This document shows positions 7,833 to 15,839 of a stretch of 34,683 nt of DNA, in pieces (within the stretch, counting starts at the first letter, position 1; every line of letters begins with the position of its first letter). Below the pieces are notes generated by a model. That model was not told the DNA's origin, made no database searches, and was given only the letters and a program-made list of their open reading frames with translations. The DNA is taken from positions 1 through 34,683 of the forward strand of contig DAOTYX010000164.1 of NCBI GenBank assembly GCA_034434635.1, written 5' to 3'. This stretch comes from DAOTYX01 sp034434635 (lineage in GTDB: Bacteria; Chloroflexota; Anaerolineae; B4-G1; DUEL01). The translations under genes and the position numbers were made by a program.

Positions 7833-8855
7833 CTAACTGGGCCTGCCGCGCCCCCTCAACAGGAACAGACCGATCAGCATGGCCACCGGCAACAGAGAGG
7901 AACAGCACTCGAGCAAAGGACTGGGAACCCTGCGTACCACCGTCCGGCGGTAGGGCGTATCGCTCTCCGCCCGCCGCGGGTAGACATCCTCCGTCATGTC
8001 CATTCCCCCAAACCAGGAACGCAGTTTGGTGACGTAGAACTCCTGCCCACCCAACAGTGCGTTCAGGTCACCGGTCTCGGAAGCGAGCGGCTCCAGGGTC
8101 AGCGGCCCGGCAAAGTCGGTCATCATACCATCCACCGTCATCCGGTGATCCGACAAGACGTAGAGCAGTACATTCACCCCATTTCCGGCCAGCGCTGTGA
8201 GCCGCATCGGATACACCGGCGCCGGCGCATCGAAAGAGAGCCACAACGGCTCCACATCCCCCTTGACCGTCTGGGTCTCCCCTGGCGCGACGCGCACGGC
8301 AACGAAGGTCCAGCCCTCCGCCACGTAGGCATCCAGCACAGGCTGCCCTTCATCAGGGAAAACATACCCGTTGTCGTTGAGCCAATCCAACAAAGGGCCG
8401 GAGTCGCTGGCGGCCAGGATGCTGACATCGTAGAGGCCCACCCGCTCACGGCCGAGAACCTCCACCCCACCGGCTTCCCCCGGCGGGGCTGTCGCCATGC
8501 AGGAGCCAAAGAAGACGGTCTGGGTGACGATCTCCGGCTGGGTCAGGTCACTGAGGTAGGAAAACCACCCGGCACTGGCCGTGGCAACGTGCGGGACGGA
8601 GGGCGTCGGCACCACCCAGGCCGCATCGGGGCTCTCACCCAGCAGGCGAATCGAGATCACCAGGTCCTCATGCTGCGCTGCCGCGTCGTAGATCAGGATA
8701 GCCTTCTGCTCCGGCATCTCCACATCCCCCACATGACCGTAGGGAGGCAGCGGGATACCATCGGCAAGCGCAGGGAGGGGAACCGCGGACAGGAGCACCG
8801 TCACGATAACCCCGGCGGCAACCCACCGTCCCTTCCAGGAACACAGGATGGACAT
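7833..8855 (-). CDS. Secreted, membrane-anchored DUF2330 family protein
   Basis: Function unknown. The 340 residues begin with a signal peptide (basic KGRW, then a hydrophobic stretch ending at ALADG near residue 32). The mature part opens with IPLPPYGHVGDVEMPEQKAI and LIYD, then WVVPTPSVP, features of the DUF2330 family. A hydrophobic C-terminal helix (LLPVAMLIGLFLL) followed by RGRGR suggests anchoring in the membrane with the bulk outside. The open frame reaches further upstream, but 8855 is chosen because GGGAGG lies just before it and the signal peptide starts there; the -10 box also falls inside the longer frame. It is divergent from the acyl-CoA dehydrogenase gene. Confidence 0.8.
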   Translation of the reverse strand: MSILCSWKGRWVAAGVIVTVLLSAVPLPALADGIPLPPYGHVGDVEMPEQKAILIYDAAAQHEDLVISIRLLGESPDAAWVVPTPSVPHVATASAGWFSYLSDLTQPEIVTQTVFFGSCMATAPPGEAGGVEVLGRERVGLYDVSILAASDSGPLLDWLNDNGYVFPDEGQPVLDAYVAEGWTFVAVRVAPGETQTVKGDVEPLWLSFDAPAPVYPMRLTALAGNGVNVLLYVLSDHRMTVDGMMTDFAGPLTLEPLASETGDLNALLGGQEFYVTKLRSWFGGMDMTEDVYPRRAESDTPYRRTVVRRVPSPLLECCSSLLPVAMLIGLFLLRGRGRPS

Positions 8856-8885
8856 CTCACACCTCCCAGAGTGGGGATGAGTGAC

Positions 8886-8913
8886 ATTGTACGCCAATCG
8901 CCGGAGTGAGCAA
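8886..8913 (-). promoter_or_regulatory. Promoter for the DUF2330 gene
   Basis: On the minus strand TTGCTC (8908-8913), a 16-base spacer and TACAAT (8886-8891), 30 bases before the chosen ATG at 8855. Confidence 0.6.
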
Positions 8914-8920
8914 CCGTCGC

Positions 8921-8949
8921 TTCTGCTTTTGCCCGACCTGTGATACACT
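8921..8949 (+). promoter_or_regulatory. Possible extended -10 promoter for the acyl-CoA dehydrogenase gene
   Basis: TGATACACT at 8941-8949 reads as an extended -10 (TG-N-TACACT). The -35 position 17 bases upstream (TTCTGC) is weak. It lies 24 bases before the ATG at 8974. Confidence 0.4.
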
Positions 8950-8973
8950 CATGAGCACAGGAGGAGGCAAACG

Positions 8974-10209
8974 ATGCTCGAAGCCATGCTCACCCCACAA
9001 CAACTCGCGCTGCGTGACGAGGTACGCCAATTCGTCCGGGATGTGCCACGACAACTCGTGCTGGATATGGACGCCGACCAGGTGCGCTACCCCCGGGAGT
9101 TCGTGGGCGAGGCGGGGCGTCGCAACCTGTTGGGGCTGCGCTTCTCCCCGCAGTTTGGCGGGCGTGGCCTGCGGTGGGAGGACGAGATCATCGCTATAGA
9201 AGAGGTCGGGGTGTTGGGCACAGCACTGGCCTGCGCCTACGTCATGCCCAGCATCGTCGGCGAGGCGCTGGCGGCTTTCGGCACCCCTGCCCAGCAAGAG
9301 CGCTGGCTGGCACCGCTGGTGCGTGGCGAGAAAGTGGCCGCGGAGGCCCTCACCGAGCCGCGCGGCGGCTCCGACTTCTTCGGCACCACCACCGAAGCGG
9401 TGCGGGAGGGGGACCATTACCGGCTGCGCGGACAGAAGCGGTTTGTGGTCGGCGCGGCAGAGGCGGACTTCTTCCTGGTCTACGCCCGCACCGACCCCAA
9501 CGGCCCGCCCCACCGTTCGATCAGCGCCTTCATCGTCGAACGGGGCCCCGGGGTGGAGACCGAGTACCTTTACGGGCTGCTGGGCACGCGCGGCGGGGGG
9601 ACCGGTCGCCTGGTCTTCCGCGACGCGCTGGTGCCCGCGGAGAACCTGATCGGCGCGGAGAATGGCGCCGCTGACATTTTCTACCGCATGATGATCCCGG
9701 AAAGGATGACCAGCGCCGCCGGGGCGATCGGCATGGGCCGGGCAGCCCTGGAGGTCGCCGCGCGCTACTCCGAGCGGCGCAAGGCCTTCGGTGACAAGAT
9801 CCGCCGCTTCGAAGGGGTCAGTTTCAAGATCGCCGACAGCATCACCCTGCTCGACGCCGCCCGCGGCCTGGTCTACGGCGCCGCGCGCAGCGTGGACAAC
9901 GGAGACGAGCCTGGGCGGGCACGGCGGCTGGTCTCCGAGGCCAAGAAGTTCGCCACCGACGCCGCCTGGCAGGTCATCAACCACGCCATGCAGGTCCTGG
10001 GCGGCATCGGCTACACCAATATCTACCCCATCGAACGGCTGCTGCGCGACGCCCGGCTGATCATGATCTGGACCGGCACCAACGAGATCATGAACCTCAT
10101 CATCCAGCACGAGTACTACCGCGAGATCCTGCCAGGTCAGCCACAGGTCAGGGACGCTGAGGCGGACGCGCCGGAGGCGGAGCGGGCGGACGAGAAGGTC
10201 TACGAGTAG
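8974..10209 (+). CDS. Acyl-CoA dehydrogenase family flavoprotein
   Basis: FAD enzyme that oxidises an acyl-CoA to the enoyl-CoA. 411 residues, near the usual length. Seen: ALTEPRGGSDF (residues 126-135, flavin/substrate region), IPERMTSAAGAIGMGRAALE (241-260), RKAFGDKI, and QVLGGIGYTNIYPIERLLRD. The Glu normally found in the YEGT motif is replaced: here it reads IWTGTNEI with Thr at 367. Glu243 in IPER aligns with the alternative catalytic Glu of isovaleryl- and long-chain acyl-CoA dehydrogenases, so the enzyme may use that one. An AGGAGG site precedes the ATG. No beta-oxidation partner genes lie nearby, so the substrate cannot be guessed. The gene ends three bases from the convergent DUF6125 gene. 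Confidence 0.9.
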   Translation: MLEAMLTPQQLALRDEVRQFVRDVPRQLVLDMDADQVRYPREFVGEAGRRNLLGLRFSPQFGGRGLRWEDEIIAIEEVGVLGTALACAYVMPSIVGEALAAFGTPAQQERWLAPLVRGEKVAAEALTEPRGGSDFFGTTTEAVREGDHYRLRGQKRFVVGAAEADFFLVYARTDPNGPPHRSISAFIVERGPGVETEYLYGLLGTRGGGTGRLVFRDALVPAENLIGAENGAADIFYRMMIPERMTSAAGAIGMGRAALEVAARYSERRKAFGDKIRRFEGVSFKIADSITLLDAARGLVYGAARSVDNGDEPGRARRLVSEAKKFATDAAWQVINHAMQVLGGIGYTNIYPIERLLRDARLIMIWTGTNEIMNLIIQHEYYREILPGQPQVRDAEADAPEAERADEKVYE

Positions 10210-10212
10210 CGA

Positions 10213-10755
10213 CTATGGCGCCAGTGTGAACTCCCACACACACCAGGCATCCGCCGGATGCGGGTCGGGCGGGCACGCCACACAACGCGTCTGGATGCGC
10301 GGGTCCACCGTCCGCGCGAAATGGGTGTACTCCACCAACCCGACTGGCCGGCAGGGGAAATCCGGCAACCCCTTGCGCTGTCGCGCCGACTGCACGCGGC
10401 AGTCGTTCATGCGAAAGATCAGCGTCCGCTCGTCCGGGCGCAGGATCTCCTGGACATTGAGGTAGGCATACAGGCGGTGCTGCAGCGCCTGTGCCAGGCC
10501 ATCCAACCCGCTGCCGGCTGAGATACCGTGGCGCTGCATGATCCGCTGCGCCTCGATGGCGGTGAATCGCTCCCAGGCGCGGGCATCCAACCGGATGGCG
10601 GTCTCCATGCCGCACTCTTCCTCGACAGCCTGGAACCACAGCCCATCGTGGGCCAGCCAGTTCTTGGCCGCATCCTCCAGCATGCCGATCAGTTGCTCTT
10701 TGGGCAGAGCCAGAAGGCGCTGACGTAGTTGCTCACGGTACAACTCGTTGGTCAT
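10213..10755 (-). CDS. DUF6125-like cytosolic protein of unknown function
   Basis: 180 residues, no signal peptide or membrane helix. The pattern AAKNWLAHDGLWFQAVEE, GMETAIRLD, FTAIEAQRIM near the start and FRMNDCRVQSARQRKGL, FPC, DPRIQTRCVACPPD and WCVWEF at the end is recognisable from DUF6125 proteins of anaerobes, some annotated as hydrolase-like. The conserved cysteines (CRVQ, FPC, CVAC, WCVW) could bind a metal or cluster, which is my inference. It overlaps the valS stop by four bases (ATGA), so it is cotranscribed and coupled to valS, an unusual partner. Confidence 0.7.
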   Translation of the reverse strand: MTNELYREQLRQRLLALPKEQLIGMLEDAAKNWLAHDGLWFQAVEEECGMETAIRLDARAWERFTAIEAQRIMQRHGISAGSGLDGLAQALQHRLYAYLNVQEILRPDERTLIFRMNDCRVQSARQRKGLPDFPCRPVGLVEYTHFARTVDPRIQTRCVACPPDPHPADAWCVWEFTLAP

Positions 10756-13478
10756 TGCAGACGCTCCAGTCGGGCACGCAGTTGCTCTCGCGCCGCCTGC
10801 AGGTCGGCCAACTTGTCGCGCTCCCGCTGCACCACGGCCGCCGGCGCACGGTGGGCGAACTCCCCCTGCAACAGCGCCTCGCTACGGGCAATGCCCGCCT
10901 CCGTCTCCGCCAGTTCCCGCGCCAGCCGCTCCCGCTCAGCCTCCAGGTCCACCAGCCCGGCCAGGGGCAGGTAGCCCACCACATCTCCGACCACCACGGT
11001 CGCTGCCTGGGACGGCGGGGGGAGGGTCGGCGCGATGGTCAACGCGTCGGGGTCGAGCCGCGCCAGGAAGCAGAGCACCTCCCGCTGCCCCTCCAGAAGG
11101 CTGACGGCATCACCAGCGGCAATGAGGGCCGGGATGCGCTTGCCTGGCGTCACATCGTACTCGGCGCGCACGTTGCGGATAGAGCGGATCAACTCCATCA
11201 GCAACCCCATCTGCTCCTCCGCTGCCGTATCCAGGACAGTGGGGTCCGGCTCTGGCCAGCGGGCCATCATCAGCGAAGGGCCTTGCCGCACGCTGCCCGG
11301 CAGCGCCTGCCACAACGCCTCGGTGACAAAGGGCATGAAGGGATGAAGCAGCCGCAGCGACCGCTCCAATACGTGCAACAGCACCGCCTGCGTCGCCTCT
11401 TTATCCACGGCCGGGTCATAGAGCCGCACCTTGCTGGCCTCGATGTACCAGTCGCAGTACTCGCTCCACAGAAAGTCGTTGATCTGTCGCCCGGCCTCGC
11501 CGTACTGATGGCTCTCGAACAGGGTGTTGACGTTCTGGATGAGACGGTTCAGGCGCGAGAGGATCCATCGCTCGGGCAGTTCCAGGTTCAAGGCTTCAGG
11601 TTTCATGTCCAACCCGAGGCCCGAGACATTGCCGAGGACGAAGCGCGCCGCCTGCCAGATCTTGTTGGCGAAGTTGCGGGCCCCCTCCAACCGACGGGGG
11701 TCGAGGTTCATATCCTGACCCGGCGTCGAACTGGTCATCAGCGTGTAACGCAGAGCGTCGCAGCCGTACTTCTCGATCACCCTCAGGGGGTCGTACTCTT
11801 CAATGTCCCCCATGGACTTGCTGACCTTCTTCCCCTCGCGGGTGCGGATCAGGCCGTGCAGGTAGACGGTGGCATAGGGGGTCTGACCGGTCAGTTCGAT
11901 GCCCAACATCATCTCCCGCGCCACCCAGAAGAAGAGGATCTCGTAGGCGGTCTCGCGCATGTCGGTGGGGTAGTAGCGACGGTAGTCGGGCGCCTCCGTG
12001 TCGGGCCAGCCGAGGGTGGAGAAGGGCCACAGGCCGGAGGAGAACCAGGTGTCGAGCACGTCCTCGTCCTGGTGGATGTGCGTGCTGCCACAGTGGGCGC
12101 AGGCCGTGGGGTCGGTCACCTCGCAGGTCTGCCCGCCGCAGTCGTCGCAATACCACACCGGGATACGGTGACCCCACCACAACTGGCGGCTGATGCACCA
12201 GTCGCGGATGTTCTCCATCCAGTGGAAGAAGCGCTTCTCCTCCCGCTCCGGGATGATCTTCGTGCGCCCTTCGCGGACCGCCTGGAGGGCCGCTTCAGCC
12301 AACGGCTTCGTGGTCACGAACCACTGGGTGGAGATGCGCGGCTCCACGTCGGTGTGACAGCGCTCGCAGGTGCCCACGGCGTGTTCGTAGGGGACCACCT
12401 TGACCAGCAACCCTTCCCGTTCCAGGTCAGCCACGATGTTGCGCCGGCACTCCAGCCGCTCCTGCCCGGCATACGGGCCGCCGTTCTCGTTCATCTGCGC
12501 CGTGTCGGTCATCACGTTGACCGCTTCCAGGCCATGCCGCAGGCCGATCTCGTAGTCAGTGGGATCGTGCGCCGGGGTGACCTTGACCGCGCCGGTGCCG
12601 AACTCCGGCTCCACCACCCCATCGGCGATGATCGGCAGCCGTCGTCCGATAGCCGGCAGGACGGCGCTCTGGCCGATGAGCGCCTGCCAGCGCTCGTCGT
12701 CGGGGTGGACCGCCACGGCAGTGTCGCCCAGGATGGTCTCCGGGCGGGTGGTGGCCATCTGGATGAACTGTGTGGCCCCCTCAGCCCAGCGACCGCTGCC
12801 CCACTCCCCTTGGGGCCCGGCCCAGTCGGCGGTGATGACCGGATAGCGCACGTACCACAGGTGCGTGGCCCGCTCCACCGGGATCACCTCCAAGTCGGAG
12901 ATGGCGCTGGTGCAGCGCGGGCACCAGTTGACCAGGTAGGTACCGCGGTAGATCAACCCCTTCTTGTAGAGGGTTACAAAGGCGACGCGCACGGCGTGGG
13001 ACAGTTGCTCGTCCAGCGTGAACCGTTCGCGGCTCCAATCGCAGGAAACGCCCAGCCGCTTGTGCTGGTCAGTGATGCGCCGATGGTAGGCGTGCTTCCA
13101 CTGCCAGACGCGCTCGACGAACCGCTCGCGGCCCAGGTCATGGCGAGTCAACCCCTCTTTGCGCAGTTCTCGCTCGACCACGTTTTGCGTGGCGATGCCC
13201 GCGTGGTCAACGCCAGGAAGGAAGAGGGTCTGCTCGCCCCGCATGCGGTGGTAACGGGTCATCAGGTCCTCGACCGCCGCGACCATGGCATGGCCCAGGT
13301 GCAACGCCCCCGTCACGTTCGGCGGCGGCAGGGTGATGCACCAGCGGGGGCCATCGGCAGAGGCGCAGCCCAGTTCGACCTGCCGTTCGGGGCGGAAGAA
13401 GCCCTGCTCTTCCCACCAGCGGTAGAGCCTTTCCTCGATCTCGTGCGGGTTATAGGTCTTGCTCAGTTCCTCACTCAT
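10752..13478 (-). CDS. valS: Valyl-tRNA synthetase
   Basis: Charges tRNA-Val. The 908-residue class Ia synthetase has the HIGH-type motif HLGH (60-63), the CP1 editing domain with TTRPET (243-248), cysteine pairs CERC (371-374), CDDC (444-447) and CAHC (460-463) that look like zinc-binding knuckles, a DTWFSSGLWPFSTLGWP segment, and KVSKS (551-555) in place of KMSKS. The anticodon-binding domain follows, and the last 70 residues form the coiled-coil arm that contacts tRNA. The frame is open further upstream, but the start at 13478 (MSEELSKTYNP) follows the T-box terminator and matches family N-termini; the longer version would read through the T-box structure. Confidence 0.97.
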   Translation of the reverse strand: MSEELSKTYNPHEIEERLYRWWEEQGFFRPERQVELGCASADGPRWCITLPPPNVTGALHLGHAMVAAVEDLMTRYHRMRGEQTLFLPGVDHAGIATQNVVERELRKEGLTRHDLGRERFVERVWQWKHAYHRRITDQHKRLGVSCDWSRERFTLDEQLSHAVRVAFVTLYKKGLIYRGTYLVNWCPRCTSAISDLEVIPVERATHLWYVRYPVITADWAGPQGEWGSGRWAEGATQFIQMATTRPETILGDTAVAVHPDDERWQALIGQSAVLPAIGRRLPIIADGVVEPEFGTGAVKVTPAHDPTDYEIGLRHGLEAVNVMTDTAQMNENGGPYAGQERLECRRNIVADLEREGLLVKVVPYEHAVGTCERCHTDVEPRISTQWFVTTKPLAEAALQAVREGRTKIIPEREEKRFFHWMENIRDWCISRQLWWGHRIPVWYCDDCGGQTCEVTDPTACAHCGSTHIHQDEDVLDTWFSSGLWPFSTLGWPDTEAPDYRRYYPTDMRETAYEILFFWVAREMMLGIELTGQTPYATVYLHGLIRTREGKKVSKSMGDIEEYDPLRVIEKYGCDALRYTLMTSSTPGQDMNLDPRRLEGARNFANKIWQAARFVLGNVSGLGLDMKPEALNLELPERWILSRLNRLIQNVNTLFESHQYGEAGRQINDFLWSEYCDWYIEASKVRLYDPAVDKEATQAVLLHVLERSLRLLHPFMPFVTEALWQALPGSVRQGPSLMMARWPEPDPTVLDTAAEEQMGLLMELIRSIRNVRAEYDVTPGKRIPALIAAGDAVSLLEGQREVLCFLARLDPDALTIAPTLPPPSQAATVVVGDVVGYLPLAGLVDLEAERERLARELAETEAGIARSEALLQGEFAHRAPAAVVQRERDKLADLQAAREQLRARLERLQ

Positions 13479-13501
13479 CCTTCCCCTCCCTGCAGTGATG
13501 C

Positions 13502-13537
13502 AAACAAACGCCCCCTCCGTCCAGGGACGGAAGGGGC
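13502..13537 (-). terminator. T-box-controlled intrinsic terminator
   Basis: On the minus strand GCCCCTTCCGTCC (13537-13525) pairs with GGACGGAGGGGGC (13522-13510), 13 pairs with one G-U, followed by GTTTGTTTG. It starts close to the T-box sequence, so antiterminator and terminator are mutually exclusive. Confidence 0.88.
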
Positions 13538-13827
13538 TGTTCCGCGGTACCACCCTGATTCGCCGGCTGGGCCGGCGCGCTCTGTCGCCCTCGCGCGCGC
13601 CATCTGCGCCCAAGGGCTGCCGCGCTAACGGGCGGACCCGGAAGGGCTTATCCGGAAAGCCGGTTCAGCCCTTCGACTCCCAGGCGACCTTCGGTCGGTG
13701 GCGCTGCGGGGGACTTGCAGCCGGCGGCCCCCCTCTCTGCCCGGCAACGGGCCGGTTCGCCAGGGCCCTGCCGACCTACTCCTCCTGTTCATCGTCGTTG
13801 CGCGGGGATCGTTCCCGCCAGGTTGTT
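13503..13827 (-). ncRNA. Valine T-box riboswitch leader
   Basis: Senses uncharged tRNA-Val and lets transcription of valS continue. On the minus strand: an AGGAGTAGGTCGG segment pairs with CCGACCGAA (13690-13698), giving the loop-E-like AGTA/GAA pair of stem I. A GTC triplet (13688-13686), a valine codon, follows GAA by one base, the position of a specifier. The T-box sequence AGGGTGGTACCGCG occupies 13556-13543; its TGGT bulge would pair with an ACCA tRNA end. A terminator follows at once. The specifier choice is inferred from the loop-E context; other parts of stem I were not folded in detail. Confidence 0.9.
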
Positions 13828-13833
13828 GGGCTT

Positions 13834-13862
13834 ATTCTAACACCTTTGCGCCCGGCTGTCAA
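13834..13862 (-). promoter_or_regulatory. Promoter for the valS T-box transcript
   Basis: A perfect TTGACA (13857-13862) is separated by 17 bases from TAGAAT (13834-13839) on the minus strand, giving a start near 13827 and a leader of about 350 bases. Confidence 0.85.
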
Positions 13863-13871
13863 CTTTGATAG

Positions 13872-13988
13872 GACTTGCGCAGCTGGCGGATAAGCCTTTG
13901 AAATTCGCCACGAATTTCACGAATGGACACGAATTTCGTTCCCCCCATCCGGGAATTCGTGGCAAAAGAGATCAACTGCGCAACTTCC
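13872..13988. repeat. Palindromic intergenic element with CACGAAT core
   Basis: Outer arms TTGCGCAG (13875-13882) and CTGCGCAA (13976-13983), flanked by GGA and TCC, enclose inner arms GCCACGAATT (13907-13916) and AATTCGTGGC (13954-13963). Between them CACGAAT recurs three times. The AT-rich composition contrasts with the surroundings. The same GCCACGAATT/AATTCGTGGC arms recur at 16660-16714. It resembles a small non-autonomous repeat element; no transposase or target duplication is visible. Confidence 0.6.
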
Positions 13989-13990
13989 AT

Positions 13991-14018
13991 TTGACTTTAC
14001 ACGGGCCAGCGGTATACT
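13991..14018 (+). promoter_or_regulatory. Promoter for mobB, probably giving a leaderless mRNA
   Basis: TTGACT (13991-13996), a 16-base spacer and TATACT (14013-14018). The start site expected about 7 bases downstream falls within a few bases of the ATG at 14028, and no Shine-Dalgarno sequence is present. Confidence 0.65.
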
Positions 14019-14027
14019 GACAACGCT

Positions 14028-14528
14028 ATGCAGACAAGACCGCCCCTGCTATCCATCGTCGGCGCGTCCGGCAGCGGCAAGACGACGCTGCTGGAGCGGC
14101 TGATCCCGGCGTTGGTGCGTCGGGGCTACCGTGTCGCAGTCATCAAACACCACCCCGCACCAGGGTTGGAGATGGAGGCGCCGGCCAAGGACACCGCGCG
14201 CCTCTTCCAGGCCGGTGCAGAGCAGGTCATACTCGCCGCACCCGACCAGATCCTCCAGCGCCGCCGGCTGGCGCAGGAGGCACCCCTCCAGGAGATCGCG
14301 CGCGAGATCCAGGGAGTGGAGCTGGTCCTGACGGAGGGGTACAAGAGGGAACACGCCCCCAAAATCGAGGTCAACCGCCGCGACCACCATCCCACCCTGC
14401 TCAGCCCGCCGGAAGAACTGCTGGCCATCGTGTCCGATCAGCGCTTCGACCTGCCGGTGCCGCAGTTCGACCTGGAGGACATCGAAGGGCTGGCCGCGCT
14501 GATCGCCGCGCGGTTCCCGCCGAACTGA
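14028..14528 (+). CDS. mobB: Molybdopterin-guanine dinucleotide biosynthesis protein MobB
   Basis: GTP-binding accessory protein that aids MobA in attaching GMP to molybdopterin; it implies the host makes Mo/W bis-MGD enzymes such as formate dehydrogenases. The 166 residues contain a P-loop GASGSGKTT (12-20), VAVIKHH (the conserved KHH), DTARLFQAGAEQVIL, ELVLTEGYKREHAPKIEV (the EGYK motif) and VSDQ near the end. Length is normal. It is a single gene with its own promoter, convergent with mtnP, whose stop lies 11 bases away. Confidence 0.93.
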   Translation: MQTRPPLLSIVGASGSGKTTLLERLIPALVRRGYRVAVIKHHPAPGLEMEAPAKDTARLFQAGAEQVILAAPDQILQRRRLAQEAPLQEIAREIQGVELVLTEGYKREHAPKIEVNRRDHHPTLLSPPEELLAIVSDQRFDLPVPQFDLEDIEGLAALIAARFPPN

Positions 14529-14539
14529 CCGCCGTCCGC

Positions 14540-15400
14540 TTACTCCAGGTACTGGCCCACCAGCGGCCCCAGGTCACGCCGCAGGTGTTCCGGGATCAGG
14601 TCGCGCCGGGTGATGAGCGCCCCGCTCATCGCCGAGGCGCACGAACAGGCGCGCTCCGCGCTCAGGCGAGGCACAAGGCCACGCAAGGCGCGCTGGGCCA
14701 GGGCGGTGTTCTGCTGCAGGATGCGGATGACCATCTCCACCGTCACCGGCTCCTCGCTCTCGTGCCAGACGTCGTAGTCGGTGATGTGAGCCATCACCGC
14801 GTAGCACATCCCCGCCTCGCGCGCCAGGAACGCCTCGGGACTGGTCGTCATGCCGATGAGGTCCATCCCCCAACCCCGGTAGGCGAAACTCTCCCCCTTG
14901 GTGGAGAAGCGTGGCCCTTCGATGGTGATCAGGCAGCCCCCACGGTGCACCGTTCCCCCCGCCTCCGCCACCGCGTCCGCCAGCAGCGCCGACAGGCGTG
15001 CACAGAACGGCTCGGCCACACCGACGTGGGCTACTAACCCACCGCCGAAGAAGGTGGTCTCCCGCCTGCGGGTGAAGTCGAACAACTGATCGGGGACGAT
15101 GATCTCGCCCGGGTGCAGGTCTTCCCGCAGGCTGCCGCAGGCGGAGATGGAGATCACCTGTTCGACCCCCAGCATCTTCAGGGCGTAGATGTTGGCCCGG
15201 TAGGGCACCTCAGTCGGAGTGAGACGGTGGCCTCGCCCGTGGCGGGCCAGGAAGGCGACGCGCACGCCGGCCAGAGTACCCACCACCAGCGCGTCGGACG
15301 GGTCGCCGAAGGGGGTTGAGAGACGCTGCTCTTCGACGTCGGTCAACCCCTCCATATCGTAGAGACCGCTACCGCCGATGATACCTACTGGAACTGTCAT
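14540..15400 (-). CDS. mtnP: S-methyl-5'-thioadenosine phosphorylase
   Basis: Splits methylthioadenosine with phosphate into adenine and methylthioribose-1-phosphate, clearing the by-product of polyamine synthesis. The 286 residues show GIIGGSGLYDMEGL, ARHGRGHRLTPTEVPYRANIYALK, SACGSLREDLHPGEIIVPDQLFDFT, TIEGPRFSTKGES and MTTSPEAFLAREAGMCYA then TDYDVW, all typical of the MTAP group of the PNP family. A related purine specificity (MTIP or guanosine) cannot be fully excluded. The frame continues upstream of 15400, but that part overlaps the FHA gene and has no similarity. ATG at 15400 overlaps the upstream stop by four bases. Confidence 0.92.
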   Translation of the reverse strand: MTVPVGIIGGSGLYDMEGLTDVEEQRLSTPFGDPSDALVVGTLAGVRVAFLARHGRGHRLTPTEVPYRANIYALKMLGVEQVISISACGSLREDLHPGEIIVPDQLFDFTRRRETTFFGGGLVAHVGVAEPFCARLSALLADAVAEAGGTVHRGGCLITIEGPRFSTKGESFAYRGWGMDLIGMTTSPEAFLAREAGMCYAVMAHITDYDVWHESEEPVTVEMVIRILQQNTALAQRALRGLVPRLSAERACSCASAMSGALITRRDLIPEHLRRDLGPLVGQYLE

Positions 15401-15834
15401 GCTGTCGCCTCCTCCAACCGCAGGACAACCTGGCCCAGGCCGATCAGGTCCCCTGCGCTCACGACGGTGGGACGGCCGATCGGCTCGCCGTTCAGGGTAG
15501 TACCGTTCTTGCTCCCCAGGTCCTCCAACCACCAGTGCGCCTCCCGCCAGGAGATCAGCGCGTGATGGGTGGACACAAAGGGGTCGTTCAGGACAATCCC
15601 GTTAGCCGGCGTCCGTCCCAGGGAGGTCACCTCCTGAAGGGGAAACGTCATTCCTGGCTCCAACGCCGTCTGCCCGGCCTCGATGACCACCAGTCGCGCG
15701 TCGGGATGGGGAACCCCTCCCCGTCCCGCCGCCGCCCGACGCAGGTCCTGCCAGAGCAGGACGCCCAGGGCCGCCAGAAAGGCGAAGAGGAGCAGCGTGA
15801 GCAACAGGCGAAGCGCCAGCAGGCCTGCGTCCAT
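15397..15834 (-). CDS. Membrane-anchored FHA domain protein
   Basis: 145 residues. One N-terminal transmembrane helix (about residues 5-28, Leu-rich) is followed by WQDLRRAA and, from about residue 45, a forkhead-associated domain: VTSLGRTPANGIVLNDPFVSTHHALI and LEDLGSKNGTTLNGEPIG. FHA domains bind phosphothreonine peptides; the GR, SxxH and NG residues used for this are present. The order after the DUF3662-FHA gene resembles actinobacterial fhaA-fhaB pairs, which sit with Ser/Thr kinase and cell-division genes; here the next gene is mtnP instead. Start at 15834 chosen because the longer frame overlaps the upstream gene. Confidence 0.85.
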   Translation of the reverse strand: MDAGLLALRLLLTLLLFAFLAALGVLLWQDLRRAAAGRGGVPHPDARLVVIEAGQTALEPGMTFPLQEVTSLGRTPANGIVLNDPFVSTHHALISWREAHWWLEDLGSKNGTTLNGEPIGRPTVVSAGDLIGLGQVVLRLEEATA

Positions 15835-15839
15835 GGCCC

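Noticed and set aside
10207..10215. Terminator between the convergent acyl-CoA dehydrogenase and DUF6125 genes
   Set aside because: Only three bases separate the stop codons and no hairpin is seen at the junction.
10755..13628. 957-residue open frame antisense to valS
   Set aside because: valS on the other strand has every class Ia motif. The antisense frame has no recognisable domain and arises from high-GC codon bias.
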